From positions 27,270 through 91,269 of the forward strand of contig CAADVS010000038.1 of the NCBI GenBank assembly GCA_900752545.1: DNA of 64,000 bases, given 5' to 3'. The position numbers and the translations under genes were made by a program. Below the pieces are notes generated by a model. That model searched no databases, was not told where the DNA came from, and was given only the letters and a program-made list of their open reading frames with translations. Origin of the DNA: an uncultured Collinsella sp. GTDB taxonomy: Bacteria > Actinomycetota > Coriobacteriia > Coriobacteriales > Coriobacteriaceae. This document shows positions 15,848 through 26,669 of the stretch, piece by piece; position 1 is the stretch's first letter; every line of letters starts with the position of its first letter.

Positions 15848-17230
15848 ATGGCTGACACCGTATCTAAGCACATTGACATGACCACCGGATCGCTGTGGCG
15901 CAATGTTCCCCTGTTCGCCTTCCCTGTGGCCGCCACGAGCATCTTGGAGCAACTGTCGAACCTCATCGCCACGGTCATCATCGGTAACTTCTCGGGCGAC
16001 CAGGGAACCCTCGCCATGGCGGCGGTCGGCTCCAATGTTCCGCTTACCAGCCTTATGCTCAACCTGTTTATTGGCATGTCGCTTGGCTCCAACGTGGTCA
16101 TCGCCAACGCTATCGGCCGCAACGATCAGAACATGGTCAAACGCGCCGTCCACACCTCGATTCTTATGGCACTTGTGGGCTTTGTCGTCATCGCACTGGG
16201 CGAGATCTTTGCCGAGCCCATGCTCGCCGCGCTCAACGTTCCCGCCGAAACCATGCCGCTCGCTTCGCTCTACCTACGCGTCTTTTTGCTCAGCATGCCC
16301 TCGATCTTGCTTTACAACTTTGAGGCCGCGATCTTCCGCTCCGTCGGCATCACCCGCATGCCGCTGCAGGCGCTTGCCGTGTCCACCGTCCTCAACATTG
16401 GCCTGGACCTCATCTTTGTCCCCGTACTCCACTGGGGCGTCGCGGGCGTCGCCATCGCCACCGCCATCGCCTACACCGTCAGCGCCGCTACGCTCTTTAT
16501 CCGCCTGCTCAAGACCGACTCCGTCGTCCGCGTCACCCCGCGCGACCTGGCTATCGACCCCGTCGCCCTCAAGCGCATCGTCAAGATCGGCCTGCCCGCC
16601 GGCATCCAGAGCGCCGTCTTTGCCGTCGCCAACATCATCATCCAGTCTGCTATCAACAGCCTGGGCACCGAGGTCATGGCGGCATCGAGCGCCGCTATGA
16701 GCTTGGAGTACGTATGCTACAACCTGCTCAACAGCTTTAGCCAGGCTTGCACCACCTTTGTGGGACAAAACCACGGTGCCCGCCAGATCGACCGCTGCAC
16801 CAAAACGCTCAAGGTCTGCCTGGTCGAAGGCGGTATCGTTGCACTCACCACGATCATCGTTATTGTCGGCCTGGGGCGCGAGATCTTGTCGCTGTTCAAC
16901 AGCGATCCCAACATCGTCTCGATCGGCTATATCCGCGTGTGTTCGATCTTCCCGGCGTACGCCTTTAGCATGTTCTACGAAAACATGTCCGGCTACCTAC
17001 GCGGCTTTGGTATCTCGCTCACGCCCGCCCTCATCACCATGATCTGCGTCTGCGACATCCGCTTCTATTGGGTGTTCTGCGTGTTCCCGCACTTCCGCAC
17101 CTTTGCGAACATCATGATGGTCTACCCCATCAGCCTGGGCACCACGGCGTTCTTTATGGTCGTGGCGGTACTACTTTGCCACCCGGCACGCACCTATCGC
17201 GCCACCCAAGCCAAAGCGACAGCCCGCTAG
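15848..17230 (+). CDS. MATE-family efflux transporter
   Basis: 460 residues with about twelve hydrophobic helices in two related halves, the MATE fold that exports cationic drugs or metabolites in exchange for H+ or Na+. Typical family segments are LWRNVPLFAFPVAATSILEQ at the start of helix 1 and the corresponding second-half IVKIGLPAGIQSAVFAVAN; VGQNHGARQ is the conserved loop after helix 7. The ribosome site (GAGAG) is weak. It is monocistronic. The substrate is not predictable. Confidence 0.88.
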   Translation: MADTVSKHIDMTTGSLWRNVPLFAFPVAATSILEQLSNLIATVIIGNFSGDQGTLAMAAVGSNVPLTSLMLNLFIGMSLGSNVVIANAIGRNDQNMVKRAVHTSILMALVGFVVIALGEIFAEPMLAALNVPAETMPLASLYLRVFLLSMPSILLYNFEAAIFRSVGITRMPLQALAVSTVLNIGLDLIFVPVLHWGVAGVAIATAIAYTVSAATLFIRLLKTDSVVRVTPRDLAIDPVALKRIVKIGLPAGIQSAVFAVANIIIQSAINSLGTEVMAASSAAMSLEYVCYNLLNSFSQACTTFVGQNHGARQIDRCTKTLKVCLVEGGIVALTTIIVIVGLGREILSLFNSDPNIVSIGYIRVCSIFPAYAFSMFYENMSGYLRGFGISLTPALITMICVCDIRFYWVFCVFPHFRTFANIMMVYPISLGTTAFFMVVAVLLCHPARTYRATQAKATAR

Positions 17231-17257
17231 ACACCGCACTCAACGCCACGCCAGTCA

Positions 17258-18124
17258 TTAATTGACAATATGCGAGCTCATATAGTCGATAAAGCGCCTC
17301 GTGGCGATAGGCATGGTATCCCAGCTGCGCCAAGCTGCCACTACGTCGCGCGAGGGAGCATGCACGATGGGTCGCACACGAATATCGGCTCGCATGCCCT
17401 CCACAGTACGACGGTAGAGCATGCTCACGCCTAGGCCCTCCTCCACCATCGCCATGATGGTGTAGTCGTCAGTCACCTCACTCGTCACGTGCGGCGACAG
17501 CCCATGTGTCGCAAATGCATCGAGCACCAGGCTCTGTTCGCCCTCATCCAGCAGCACAAAGGGCTCGGACGCCAGGTCGGCGAGCGTCACCTTTTCCTTT
17601 GCCGCCAGCGGATGCGCAGCCGGCAGCAGCGCCACCAACTCGTCGTGATAGACCACACGCTTCTCGAGGCCTGCGGTAAACCCGCGCGCCGTAAAGCAAA
17701 AATCCACCACGCCGTCGTGCACCCACTGAGCGTTGCGCGTGTAATCGCCCTGCTTGAGGGTAAAGCGTACGCCCGGGTGCAGCGTACCAAAGTCGCGGAT
17801 CACACGCGGCAGCACGGTACGGCTCACGTTGGTAAACGTCGCGATGCGAATATCGGTCGACGAAAGCCCCAGCAGCTCCTGGCGCTTGCCCTCGAGCTCG
17901 GCCTCGGCGGTCACAATCTGGCGCAGGTACGGCAGATACTGCTTGCCATCGCGCGTAAGCGAAACGCCCTGCTTTCCGCGCTCGATAAGCGTGGTGCCCA
18001 GCTCGCGCTCGAGCGCCTTGACGGCCTGGCTCACCGCACTTTGCGTATAGCCCAACTCGTCCGCCGCGCCCTTAAGACTGCCGCGATCGACCACCATACA
18101 AACAATCTGATACCGCGATGCCAT
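17258..18124 (-). CDS. LysR-family transcriptional regulator
   Basis: 288 residues. N-terminal winged helix-turn-helix with DRGSLKGAADELGYTQSAVS and QAVKALERELGTTLIERGK, then a LysR substrate-binding domain from about residue 90 (DIRIATFTNVSRTVLPRVIR). ATG follows TGGAGG. It is divergent from the EamA transporter gene at 18283, which is the likely target. A 13-bp palindrome lies in the shared region. Confidence 0.9.
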   Translation of the reverse strand: MASRYQIVCMVVDRGSLKGAADELGYTQSAVSQAVKALERELGTTLIERGKQGVSLTRDGKQYLPYLRQIVTAEAELEGKRQELLGLSSTDIRIATFTNVSRTVLPRVIRDFGTLHPGVRFTLKQGDYTRNAQWVHDGVVDFCFTARGFTAGLEKRVVYHDELVALLPAAHPLAAKEKVTLADLASEPFVLLDEGEQSLVLDAFATHGLSPHVTSEVTDDYTIMAMVEEGLGVSMLYRRTVEGMRADIRVRPIVHAPSRDVVAAWRSWDTMPIATRRFIDYMSSHIVN

Positions 18125-18172
18125 CGTGCCTCCACATCAATGCAGCCGTAAAACGTTTTGCCAGCGCTTTTC

Positions 18173-18185
18173 CTAATGACATTAG
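18173..18185. promoter_or_regulatory. Candidate LysR operator
   Basis: CTAATGACATTAG is a perfect 6+1+6 palindrome in the 158-base gap between the lysR-type gene and the divergent transporter gene. AT-rich dyads in this position are typical LysR binding sites. Confidence 0.45.
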
Positions 18186-18282
18186 CATTTCTTAATCATA
18201 CTGAAGATACATTCGCTTTACTACATCCACATCTGGGAGCAGAATCCTTTTTACGAAACCGTTCTGTAACAAAAGGAGTCCC

Positions 18283-19185
18283 ATGGATCGCAAAAAAGCA
18301 ATCGCGCTCTCATTTTCCGTTCCCGTCGCATGGGGCTTTTCGTACCCCCTCATGAAGATCGGCATGGACAGTATGAACGCCACGAGCATCGTTGCGCTGC
18401 GCTGCATCATCGCCTTTGTGGCTTGCCTGCTGCTCTTCCACAAGCGCGCTTTCCGCATCAACCGCGACCTTATGGTCCGCGCTGCCATCATCGGCGCCAT
18501 TATGGCAACCGAACTCACCTGCATGTGCCTGGGCTCCAGCCTCACCTCCGCCTCCACCGCCGGCTTTTTGCAGAGCCTGACGGTCGTGATCGTGCCGTTT
18601 GCCAACGCCGCCCTGCTGCGTCGTGCCCCCGAGCGCAAAGTGCTCGTCGGCACCGCCATCGTCACCTGCGGTATGTTGCTGCTCTCGGGCGCCGACTTCA
18701 CCAGCCTGAACCCGGGCGCGCTCATCATGCTGCTCTCCGCTTTTGTCTATGCCGGCCATATCATTGTGGCGAAGCGCTTTGTCGAAGATGTCGACCCGCT
18801 GGCCCTGGGCGTTTGGCAGCTGGGCTTCGGAGGCTTGTTCTCGGGTATCGCCGCATTCACCTTTGGCGGTTTCACGCTTCCCGGCACGCCGAGCGAGATC
18901 GTCGTTGTCGTCGCACTCGCACTCATCTGCTCTGCCTATGGCTTTATCACCCAAACACTCGTGCAGCCCCACGTGCCCGCCGAGACCACCGGCTTCGCCT
19001 TCTCGCTCGAGCCGGTCTGCTCTGCCGTCTTCTCGTTCTTCCTGGTCGGCGAGGTTCTGAGCCCCATCGCCTTCTTTGGCGCCGCCCTCATCCTAACCGG
19101 CGTCATGGTGGCAACCGTCGAGCTTCCGCGCCTTCGCGCACATGGACACACCCGTATGGCAGGAGCGCCCGAGCACGTCTCGTAG
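18283..19185 (+). CDS. DMT-superfamily (EamA) transporter
   Basis: 300 residues, about ten transmembrane helices in two EamA repeats (first repeat SFSVPVAWGFSYPLMKIGMD, second SAFVYAGHIIVAKRF). Proteins of this type export amino acids or other metabolites. ATG after AAAAGGAG. Control by the divergent LysR protein is inferred from position. Confidence 0.85.
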   Translation: MDRKKAIALSFSVPVAWGFSYPLMKIGMDSMNATSIVALRCIIAFVACLLLFHKRAFRINRDLMVRAAIIGAIMATELTCMCLGSSLTSASTAGFLQSLTVVIVPFANAALLRRAPERKVLVGTAIVTCGMLLLSGADFTSLNPGALIMLLSAFVYAGHIIVAKRFVEDVDPLALGVWQLGFGGLFSGIAAFTFGGFTLPGTPSEIVVVVALALICSAYGFITQTLVQPHVPAETTGFAFSLEPVCSAVFSFFLVGEVLSPIAFFGAALILTGVMVATVELPRLRAHGHTRMAGAPEHVS

Positions 19186-19273
19186 GCCCCGTTCTTCATA
19201 CAGCCGTGTCATAAAGGCAACCGGTGCGCCTTTACAATAGATGCCAACAGAGCATCTACCATAAAGGAGCCCC

Positions 19274-19999
19274 ATGGACACCGCAACTCGCGACCACAAC
19301 ATAGCAACTTGGTTGGGCGATGCACCGCAGCCGGTACGTGACACTACGAACCAGCTGCTCGAGCGTATCGCCCTTTTGCGTGCCGAGCAGACCATCTACC
19401 CGGCACAAGACGACATCCTCAATGCCCTCGCCTACACGCCGGCCGACCAGGTCAAGGTTGTCATCTTGGGTCAAGATCCCTATCACGGACCCAACCAGGC
19501 AATGGGGCTGTCGTTTTCGGTCCCCACGACGCAAACCAAGTTGCCGCCGAGCCTGCGCAACATCTATAAGGAACTCAAAGCCGATCTGGGTTGCCCCATT
19601 CCCGCCACGGGAGACCTAACACCATGGGCACAACAGGGCGTCCTGCTCCTCAACACCACGCTCACCGTGCGCGAGCATGCCGCGAACTCGCACGCCAAAC
19701 TGGGCTGGAGCACGCTCACCGACTACGTTATCGAACGCTGCTGCCAGCTGCCCCAGCCGGTAGTCTTTTTGGCATGGGGTCGCTTTGCCCAGCAGATGGT
19801 CGAAGGCAAGCTCGTCGCAGTCGGCGCGGGCAAGGCAACCGACAAGTTCTGTCTGGCCTCCACGCACCCCTCGCCGCTTTCGGCCAACCGTGCCACGGCA
19901 GAACTCCCCGCCTTTATGGGGTCGCGTCCCTTCTCGGCAGCCAATCGGCTACTCGAACAGCACAGCTCGACCCCCGTCAACTGGACTTGCCTCGGCTAA
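19274..19999 (+). CDS. ung: Uracil-DNA glycosylase
   Basis: 241 residues, family 1 UDG that removes uracil from DNA in base-excision repair. The water-activating motif is GQDPYHGPNQAMGLSFSV, the uracil pocket LLLNTTLTV, and the DNA-intercalation loop HPSPLSANR. All catalytic residues (Asp and His) are intact. ATG follows AAAGGAG. A strong terminator follows directly. Confidence 0.95.
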   Translation: MDTATRDHNIATWLGDAPQPVRDTTNQLLERIALLRAEQTIYPAQDDILNALAYTPADQVKVVILGQDPYHGPNQAMGLSFSVPTTQTKLPPSLRNIYKELKADLGCPIPATGDLTPWAQQGVLLLNTTLTVREHAANSHAKLGWSTLTDYVIERCCQLPQPVVFLAWGRFAQQMVEGKLVAVGAGKATDKFCLASTHPSPLSANRATAELPAFMGSRPFSAANRLLEQHSSTPVNWTCLG

Positions 20000-20012
20000 A
20001 AATCGATATATC

Positions 20013-20049
20013 AAAAACGCGCCCGACGGCTTTCCATCGGGCGCGTTTC
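20013..20049. terminator. Bidirectional terminator after ung
   Basis: AAACGCGCCCGA pairs with TCGGGCGCGTTT (12 bp) with a 10-base loop, A-run on one side and T-run on the other, between convergent ung and SDR genes. Confidence 0.85.
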
Positions 20050-20730
20050 CTATTCGGGCCAAATAAATTGCGTGCGGCCGGCCTCGCCGCCATCGATCAA
20101 CAGACTCTGTCCGGTCATAAACCGATTGGTCACGCCCACAAAGTAGATCCACTCGGCGATCTCTTGGGCGGTGGCCCAGCGCTTAAGCGGCGTGAGCTCC
20201 ATAATCTGGTTCCACAGGTGTTCGTCTTCCATCACGCAACGGTTGAGCGGCGTGATAACGCCGCCCGGGTCCACACTGTTGGCGATGGCCTGCGGTGCCA
20301 GGCGGTTTGCAAGGTTCTTGGTGTAGGCGATAACGCCGCCCTTGCTGGCGGCATAGACGGGAAACTCCGAACCCGTATGGCCGCTCGCCGAGCCCACATT
20401 GACCACGGATTTGATAGCCGGCGCCGGCTTGGCGACAAGCCCCTCCCCCACAAAAGCGTAGCGCTCGGTCACGTTGATGGTGCCACACAGGTTGGCGGCG
20501 ATATCGTCGGCCGAATCCTGCGTACCGGCAACGTTCACGATTACCTGGGGTTCAAGGTCGCTTGGAAACGAGCCCGGCTCGCGGACATCAACAATCAGAT
20601 GGCGGTAGCGCTCGTGTTCGATCGCCGCCGGCAAAAGATCAAAGCCCACGACCTCGTGGCCCTCGTCCAAAAAGCGCTGCACGCATGCGGCTCCGATACC
20701 GCCCGAAGCACCCGTGATCAAAACCCGCAT
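20050..20730 (-). CDS. Short-chain dehydrogenase/reductase
   Basis: 226 residues. Rossmann cofactor loop TGASGGIG at residues 6-13, NVAG after strand 4, a catalytic serine in VGSASG and the YAASKGG tyrosine/lysine pair. The PGGVITPLN region after strand 6 is typical. Gut Coriobacteriia encode hydroxysteroid dehydrogenases of this fold acting on bile acids, but nothing here fixes the substrate. Its ribosome site overlaps the stop of the upstream VUT transporter gene (TAAGGAG), so the two are co-translated. Confidence 0.85.
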   Translation of the reverse strand: MRVLITGASGGIGAACVQRFLDEGHEVVGFDLLPAAIEHERYRHLIVDVREPGSFPSDLEPQVIVNVAGTQDSADDIAANLCGTINVTERYAFVGEGLVAKPAPAIKSVVNVGSASGHTGSEFPVYAASKGGVIAYTKNLANRLAPQAIANSVDPGGVITPLNRCVMEDEHLWNQIMELTPLKRWATAQEIAEWIYFVGVTNRFMTGQSLLIDGGEAGRTQFIWPE

Positions 20731-20739
20731 ACTTGCTCC

Positions 20740-21462
20740 TTAGGCGGTTGCGTGGCGCTCGAGGTACTCGGAGCCCACATTCTCGCGCTCCCAGCCGCGC
20801 ACGACCTTGTAGCCCACGGGGCTCAGGAAGACCTCGCACAGCAGCTCGGCAACAGCGCCCGTCAGCGAGCACATAAGGACCTGCACCCAGGTCCAACCAA
20901 AGAACGTGTGGCTCACCACAATGGCAAAGACTAGATTGTCGATAAACTGGCCAACACCCGTAGACACATAGGAGCGGAAGGCAAAGCTCGCAAAGTTATT
21001 CTTTTTGAGCATACGGCCGAGCGACTGGTTGAGCGTGGAGTTAACCACGGCAGAAACGAGCATTGCCAGCGAAGAGCCCAGCACCACGTACCAGGTGCCG
21101 CCGATGGTGGCGTTAAGGGCAGTGTTGACCTCGATCATGCCCGTGTCGTAGTAGGCGCCCCACATGCCGGGCGTGAGCGAGCATGCCCAAAAGCACAGGC
21201 TCACGGCCAGGTTGACCAGCAGTGCGAGGATAGAGATTTTAATGGATGCCTTGGCGCCAAAGCGCTTGCAGATCATGTCCTGGCACAAAAACGAAACCCA
21301 GCTCACCACAAAGCCGCAATCGAGTGCCAGATACGGCAGGCTGATGAGCTCTTTGTTGGCCAGCAGGTTCATCATGATGACGCTCACGAAAAACAGCGAA
21401 ACCGTTGCCGCGGGAATGCTCCGCAACAGGACCTTGTAGTCCTCCATGACCTTCTTGATCAT
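20740..21462 (-). CDS. VUT/YhhQ-family putative queuosine-precursor transporter
   Basis: 240 residues with about six hydrophobic helices. LPYLALDCGFVVSWVSFLCQ and DMICKRFGAKASIKISILAL match the conserved first half of the YhhQ/COG1738 family, which imports queuosine precursors such as preQ0/preQ1. ATG follows AAAGGAG. The 5' leader contains a hairpin with a tail that resembles a preQ1-type element. It is upstream of and coupled to the SDR gene. Confidence 0.8.
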   Translation of the reverse strand: MIKKVMEDYKVLLRSIPAATVSLFFVSVIMMNLLANKELISLPYLALDCGFVVSWVSFLCQDMICKRFGAKASIKISILALLVNLAVSLCFWACSLTPGMWGAYYDTGMIEVNTALNATIGGTWYVVLGSSLAMLVSAVVNSTLNQSLGRMLKKNNFASFAFRSYVSTGVGQFIDNLVFAIVVSHTFFGWTWVQVLMCSLTGAVAELLCEVFLSPVGYKVVRGWERENVGSEYLERHATA

Positions 21463-21470
21463 TATGTACT

Positions 21471-21518
21471 CCTTTGGTTTTAGGTTTAACGAGCAGGATA
21501 TCGGACCCGAACTGCTCG
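21471..21518 (-). promoter_or_regulatory. preQ1-I-like leader structure (candidate)
   Basis: On the minus strand CGAGCAG pairs with CTGCTCG (7 bp). The loop begins TTC and contains GGGT, which could pair with ACCT in the A-rich tail TTAAACCTAAAACC directly before the AAAGGAG ribosome site. Hairpin, TTC loop start, A-rich tail and pseudoknot potential match the general layout of preQ1-I riboswitches. The loop is longer than typical. Confidence 0.35.
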
Positions 21519-21618
21519 GACGCCTCGGTCTTGAGACGACGGTGGGTATGATAGCCGCTCACGCGGCATCAGGCAAGCAATCGGCGCGGCAGCCCCGCAG
21601 AGCCACCGCGCCGATGCG

Positions 21619-23232
<1,614 letters not shown>

Positions 23233-23369
23233 GCGGATCCTTTCTTGCATTGAGTGCATTACGTCGATGTAACCGCACTATTGTAGCCGCGAAATCCCGC
23301 TCTAGGGCGCCTATCAGGACAAATTCATCAGTTGGGACCTGGGCAGCCGGCCCAATCCGTATTTACCTC

Positions 23370-23420
23370 TTGCAGAACTGTGCATAGTGTATATATACTG
23401 TGCTTACCGGTTATATACAC
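23370..23420 (+). promoter_or_regulatory. Promoter and inverted-repeat operator of the GntR operon
   Basis: GTGTATATA (23387-23395) and TATATACAC (23412-23420) are perfect inverted 9-mers 16 bases apart. A possible -35 TTGCAG and -10 TATATA overlap the first arm. YtrA-type GntR proteins bind such GTGTA...TACAC sites to repress their own operon. Confidence 0.65.
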
Positions 23421-23447
23421 GTGTAGCCCAACAGCTAAGGAGCCGCT

Positions 23448-23828
23448 GTGGACATCATCCTATCCAATTCGAGCGACAAGCCCATCTACGAGCAGATAAC
23501 CTCGCAAGTCAAAGCTCAGATCTTATCGGGCACGCTCGCCGCGGGAGCAAAACTCCCCAGCATCCGTGCGCTCGCGAGCGATCTTGGCGTGAGCGTCATC
23601 ACCACCAAGCGCGCCTACGCCGACCTGGAGCAGCTCGGGTTTATCTGCACCGTGCAGGGCAAGGGCTGTTTTGTCGCCGAGGGCAACCAGGAGCTCTTGC
23701 GTGAAAACCAGCTCTGCCATATCGAAGAGCTGCTTGCGAAAGCGGCAAGCCAAGCCGAAGCCTTAGGCGTCACGCGCGACAAGCTGCACGAAATGCTCGA
23801 CCTGGTAGCCCCCGAAACCATGCAGTAG
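23448..23828 (+). CDS. GntR-family regulator, YtrA subfamily
   Basis: 126 residues: a GntR winged helix (KPIYEQITSQVKAQILSGTL, then KLPSIRALASDLGVSVITTK) and only a short helical tail, the layout of the YtrA subfamily that controls ABC transporter operons. GTG start after AAGGAG. It lies 23 bases before the ABC ATPase gene and is preceded by a GTGTATATA/TATATACAC operator. Confidence 0.9.
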   Translation: MDIILSNSSDKPIYEQITSQVKAQILSGTLAAGAKLPSIRALASDLGVSVITTKRAYADLEQLGFICTVQGKGCFVAEGNQELLRENQLCHIEELLAKAASQAEALGVTRDKLHEMLDLVAPETMQ

Positions 23829-23851
23829 CCATCTGCAAGAAAGGCTATACC

Positions 23852-24733
23852 ATGCAAAACCTTTTAGAACTCAAAGGCATTTCACGCCGTGTGAGCGACC
23901 GTTTTTCGCTGCGTGACGTCACGCTTGCCGTGGAGCCTGGCCAGATCGTTGGCTTTGTGGGCGCAAATGGCGCTGGCAAAACAACGACGATTCGAGCCGC
24001 GCTCGGGCTTATCAAACTCGATGCCGGCGAGGTGCACCTGTTTGGGCAGCGCTGTGGCGCCGACTCACCCGGTGAAGCGCAGCGCTGCTTGCGCACCCGT
24101 GTCGGTCTCGTGCTGGACACGTGTCCTTTCCCTTCAACGCTCAAGGTGGGCCAGATCGAGGCACTCGTAGGCCCGGCGTACCCCACGTGGGACCGCAAAA
24201 CGTTCGCCGGATTCATCGACCGATTTGGCCTCGATCCCAAGACAAAGGTCAAGGACCTCTCCCGCGGCATGGGCATGAAACTGCAGCTTGCCTGCGCGCT
24301 CAGCCACCAGGCCAAGCTGCTCGTTTTGGACGAAGCCACCGCGGGCCTCGATCCCATGGCACGCGAGGAGCTGCTCGATGAGCTGCTCGCCTTTGTTTCC
24401 GACGGCCTGCGCAGCGTGCTGCTCTCGAGCCATATTACGTCCGACCTCGATCGCGCCGCCGACCGCGTCATCTGCATCGATAACGGCTCGATTATTTTTG
24501 ACCTGCCGCGCGAGGACATTACCGACCGCGTCGGCATCGCCCACTGTACCCAAGCACAGGCCGCCGAGCTTATGGCTTGCGTCGAAGGCGCCCGTGCCGT
24601 CCACCACGCCTATAGCGTGGACGTGCTCGTGCCCAACCACCGCGAAGTGCTCGAGGCCTTCCCAGAGATTCCCTGCGATCGGGCAACCATTGATGACTAT
24701 CTGCGCCTCATGCTGAAAGGGGCTTCGAAATGA
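23852..24733 (+). CDS. ABC transporter ATP-binding protein
   Basis: 293 residues. Walker A GANGAGKTT, Q-loop region, a degenerate signature DLSRGMGMKLQLACALSHQ, Walker B LLVLDEATAGLD and H-loop SSHI. Of the YtrB/CcmA-like type that pairs with ABC-2 permeases. It overlaps the permease gene by 4 bases (ATGA). Confidence 0.9.
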   Translation: MQNLLELKGISRRVSDRFSLRDVTLAVEPGQIVGFVGANGAGKTTTIRAALGLIKLDAGEVHLFGQRCGADSPGEAQRCLRTRVGLVLDTCPFPSTLKVGQIEALVGPAYPTWDRKTFAGFIDRFGLDPKTKVKDLSRGMGMKLQLACALSHQAKLLVLDEATAGLDPMAREELLDELLAFVSDGLRSVLLSSHITSDLDRAADRVICIDNGSIIFDLPREDITDRVGIAHCTQAQAAELMACVEGARAVHHAYSVDVLVPNHREVLEAFPEIPCDRATIDDYLRLMLKGASK

Positions 24734-25428
24734 AACGCGCCTTTATGTCCGAGCTCGCCATCGTTCGCACGCTCACCCCGAGCATCGCGGGCGTCGGCCT
24801 GTTCATCTTCGTCGTGCTAACCCTTGCCAACGCGTCGGATGGCGATTCCGGCATGAGCGCCGGCGCCTGCGCGGTCAGCGCCATGTCGCCCATCATGGTC
24901 ATGAGCTCGCTGGCCGGCTTCGACAATCAAAACGGATGGGAGCGTTATCGGGCAACGCTGCCTCTCACGCGCAAAGACATAATTTGCGCACGCTACCTGT
25001 GCATCGTTGTCTTCTCGGTCGTCATGGCATGCGCGGCTACGCTTCTGAACATCCTCGCCCTTCCGCTCTTCGACCCCATGGGCATCCCTTCGACATGCCA
25101 GACGATCTTTGAAATCGCAACCGCCTCGGCGGCATCGATGCTCATCTCCCTCATGATGGTATTCTTGACACAGCCGCTGTTCTTCCGATTTGGACACATG
25201 GAGGCGCTGCGCCTATCCGTTGGCCTGTTTGCCATGCTCGGATGCCTTGCCATGGCCACGCTGAGCTCCTCCAACCCCATCAGCAACTGGCTCATGTCGA
25301 TTGCCGGAGCGAATCCCGATCCCGCCGTTCTGGGCTGTCTGTGTGCAGGCATCGCCGCACTTACCCTCGCGCTATGTGCAATCAGCTGCGCAGTCAGCAC
25401 CAAGGTCTATCGGGCACGCGACCTGTAA
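24730..25428 (+). CDS. ABC-2 type permease
   Basis: 232 residues with about six hydrophobic helices, including ILALPLF and LSVGLFAMLGCLAMATLSS. It is the membrane partner of the preceding ATPase, in a gntR-ATPase-permease operon like ytrABC. Such systems respond to cell-envelope stress in other bacteria, but no ligand can be inferred here. Confidence 0.85.
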   Translation: MKRAFMSELAIVRTLTPSIAGVGLFIFVVLTLANASDGDSGMSAGACAVSAMSPIMVMSSLAGFDNQNGWERYRATLPLTRKDIICARYLCIVVFSVVMACAATLLNILALPLFDPMGIPSTCQTIFEIATASAASMLISLMMVFLTQPLFFRFGHMEALRLSVGLFAMLGCLAMATLSSSNPISNWLMSIAGANPDPAVLGCLCAGIAALTLALCAISCAVSTKVYRARDL

Positions 25429-25699
25429 TCGACAGCCAAAGGGCTTGGGCTGCACGCCACCTCATTTACTAGATAAGACGAAGCAACAACAACGCCGCCG
25501 CCCTTCGAAGCATGCCGTTTAGATCTTGGAAACCAAAGAGAAGTCGACAGCATATCGACAATTCGAGCCTTCACCAAATGGCTCCCCGGAACATAACCCC
25601 CGTCTCGCCGCGGCCATATCAAACCTTCATGGTGGGGCGGTATCCTCATGTCCATAAAACTCGCAGGATAAACCCATTATCCAAGGAGGCACCGTACCC

Positions 25700-26575
25700 G
25701 TGTCGTGGGTTGTCGCAGCATTTGCGTCAGCATTCTTTGCCGGCATCACATCCATCTTGGCCAAATGCGGCATCAAGCAGACCGACTCCGATGTCGCGAC
25801 GGCCATTCGCACCTGCGTGGTGCTCGTTTTCGCCTGGGCAATGGCGGGCATTTCTGGATCCATTGGAACCATTGGCAGCATCGAACCCAGATCCTGGCTC
25901 TTTCTCGTCCTCTCGGGACTCGCTACCGGTGCTTCGTGGATCTGTTACTTTAAGGCGTTGAGCATCGGAAATGTCAATAAGGTCGTACCGGTCGACAAGA
26001 TGAGCACCGTGCTCGCCGCGCTGGTCGCCATCGCGCTTTTTGACGAGACGAGCAACCTTGCGGTTAAGCTCGTGGGAACCGCTGCCATCACCCTCGGCAC
26101 GTTTTTAATGATCGAGAAGAAGCAGTCCGCCGAACCCGAGCAGCAGCAAGACCGAACCTGGCTCGCTTACGCCCTCGGCGCCGCCGTGTTCGCGGCACTC
26201 ACCTCCGTCCTCGCCAAGATCGGCATCGAAGGCGTCGAGTCAAACCTGGCCACGGCAATCCGCACCTGCGTGGTACTGGTTATGGCATGGGCAATCGTGG
26301 CAGCCAAGGGAAAACTGGAGCAGGTCGCGCACGTTGACCGGCGCGAACTCACATTTCTCGCAACATCGGGCATCGCGACTGGAGCATCGTGGCTGCTCTA
26401 TTACTATGCCATCGCTGCAGGCCAGGTGAGTGTCGTGGTGCAGATCGACAAACTATCGATTGTCGTATCGGTGCTATTTGCGCGCCTGGCATTCAACGAA
26501 AAACTCTCCCGCCGCAGCGCCATCGGTCTCGCCCTCATCGTACTGGGCACCGCCGCGCTTGCAATTTGGAAGTAG
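25700..26575 (+). CDS. DMT-superfamily (EamA) transporter
   Basis: 291 residues made of two near-duplicate EamA halves: the segment SILAKCGIKQTDSDVATAIR in the first half is mirrored by SVLAKIGIEGVESNLATAIR in the second, a clear internal duplication. About ten helices. GTG start ten bases after AAGGAGG. The 270-base gap before it holds no recognisable element. Confidence 0.85.
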   Translation: MSWVVAAFASAFFAGITSILAKCGIKQTDSDVATAIRTCVVLVFAWAMAGISGSIGTIGSIEPRSWLFLVLSGLATGASWICYFKALSIGNVNKVVPVDKMSTVLAALVAIALFDETSNLAVKLVGTAAITLGTFLMIEKKQSAEPEQQQDRTWLAYALGAAVFAALTSVLAKIGIEGVESNLATAIRTCVVLVMAWAIVAAKGKLEQVAHVDRRELTFLATSGIATGASWLLYYYAIAAGQVSVVVQIDKLSIVVSVLFARLAFNEKLSRRSAIGLALIVLGTAALAIWK

Positions 26576-26669
26576 CGCCGATACCGAACGAAATCCAGTC
26601 CACCCGCAAATCCGTGACACAGCGCCCGCACCGGACTTGAGATGTTTGTACTGACTGCGCGCTACCGTG

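Noticed and set aside
20050..20730. Bile-acid hydroxysteroid dehydrogenase
   Set aside because: The SDR motifs are generic; no substrate-specific feature could be recognised.
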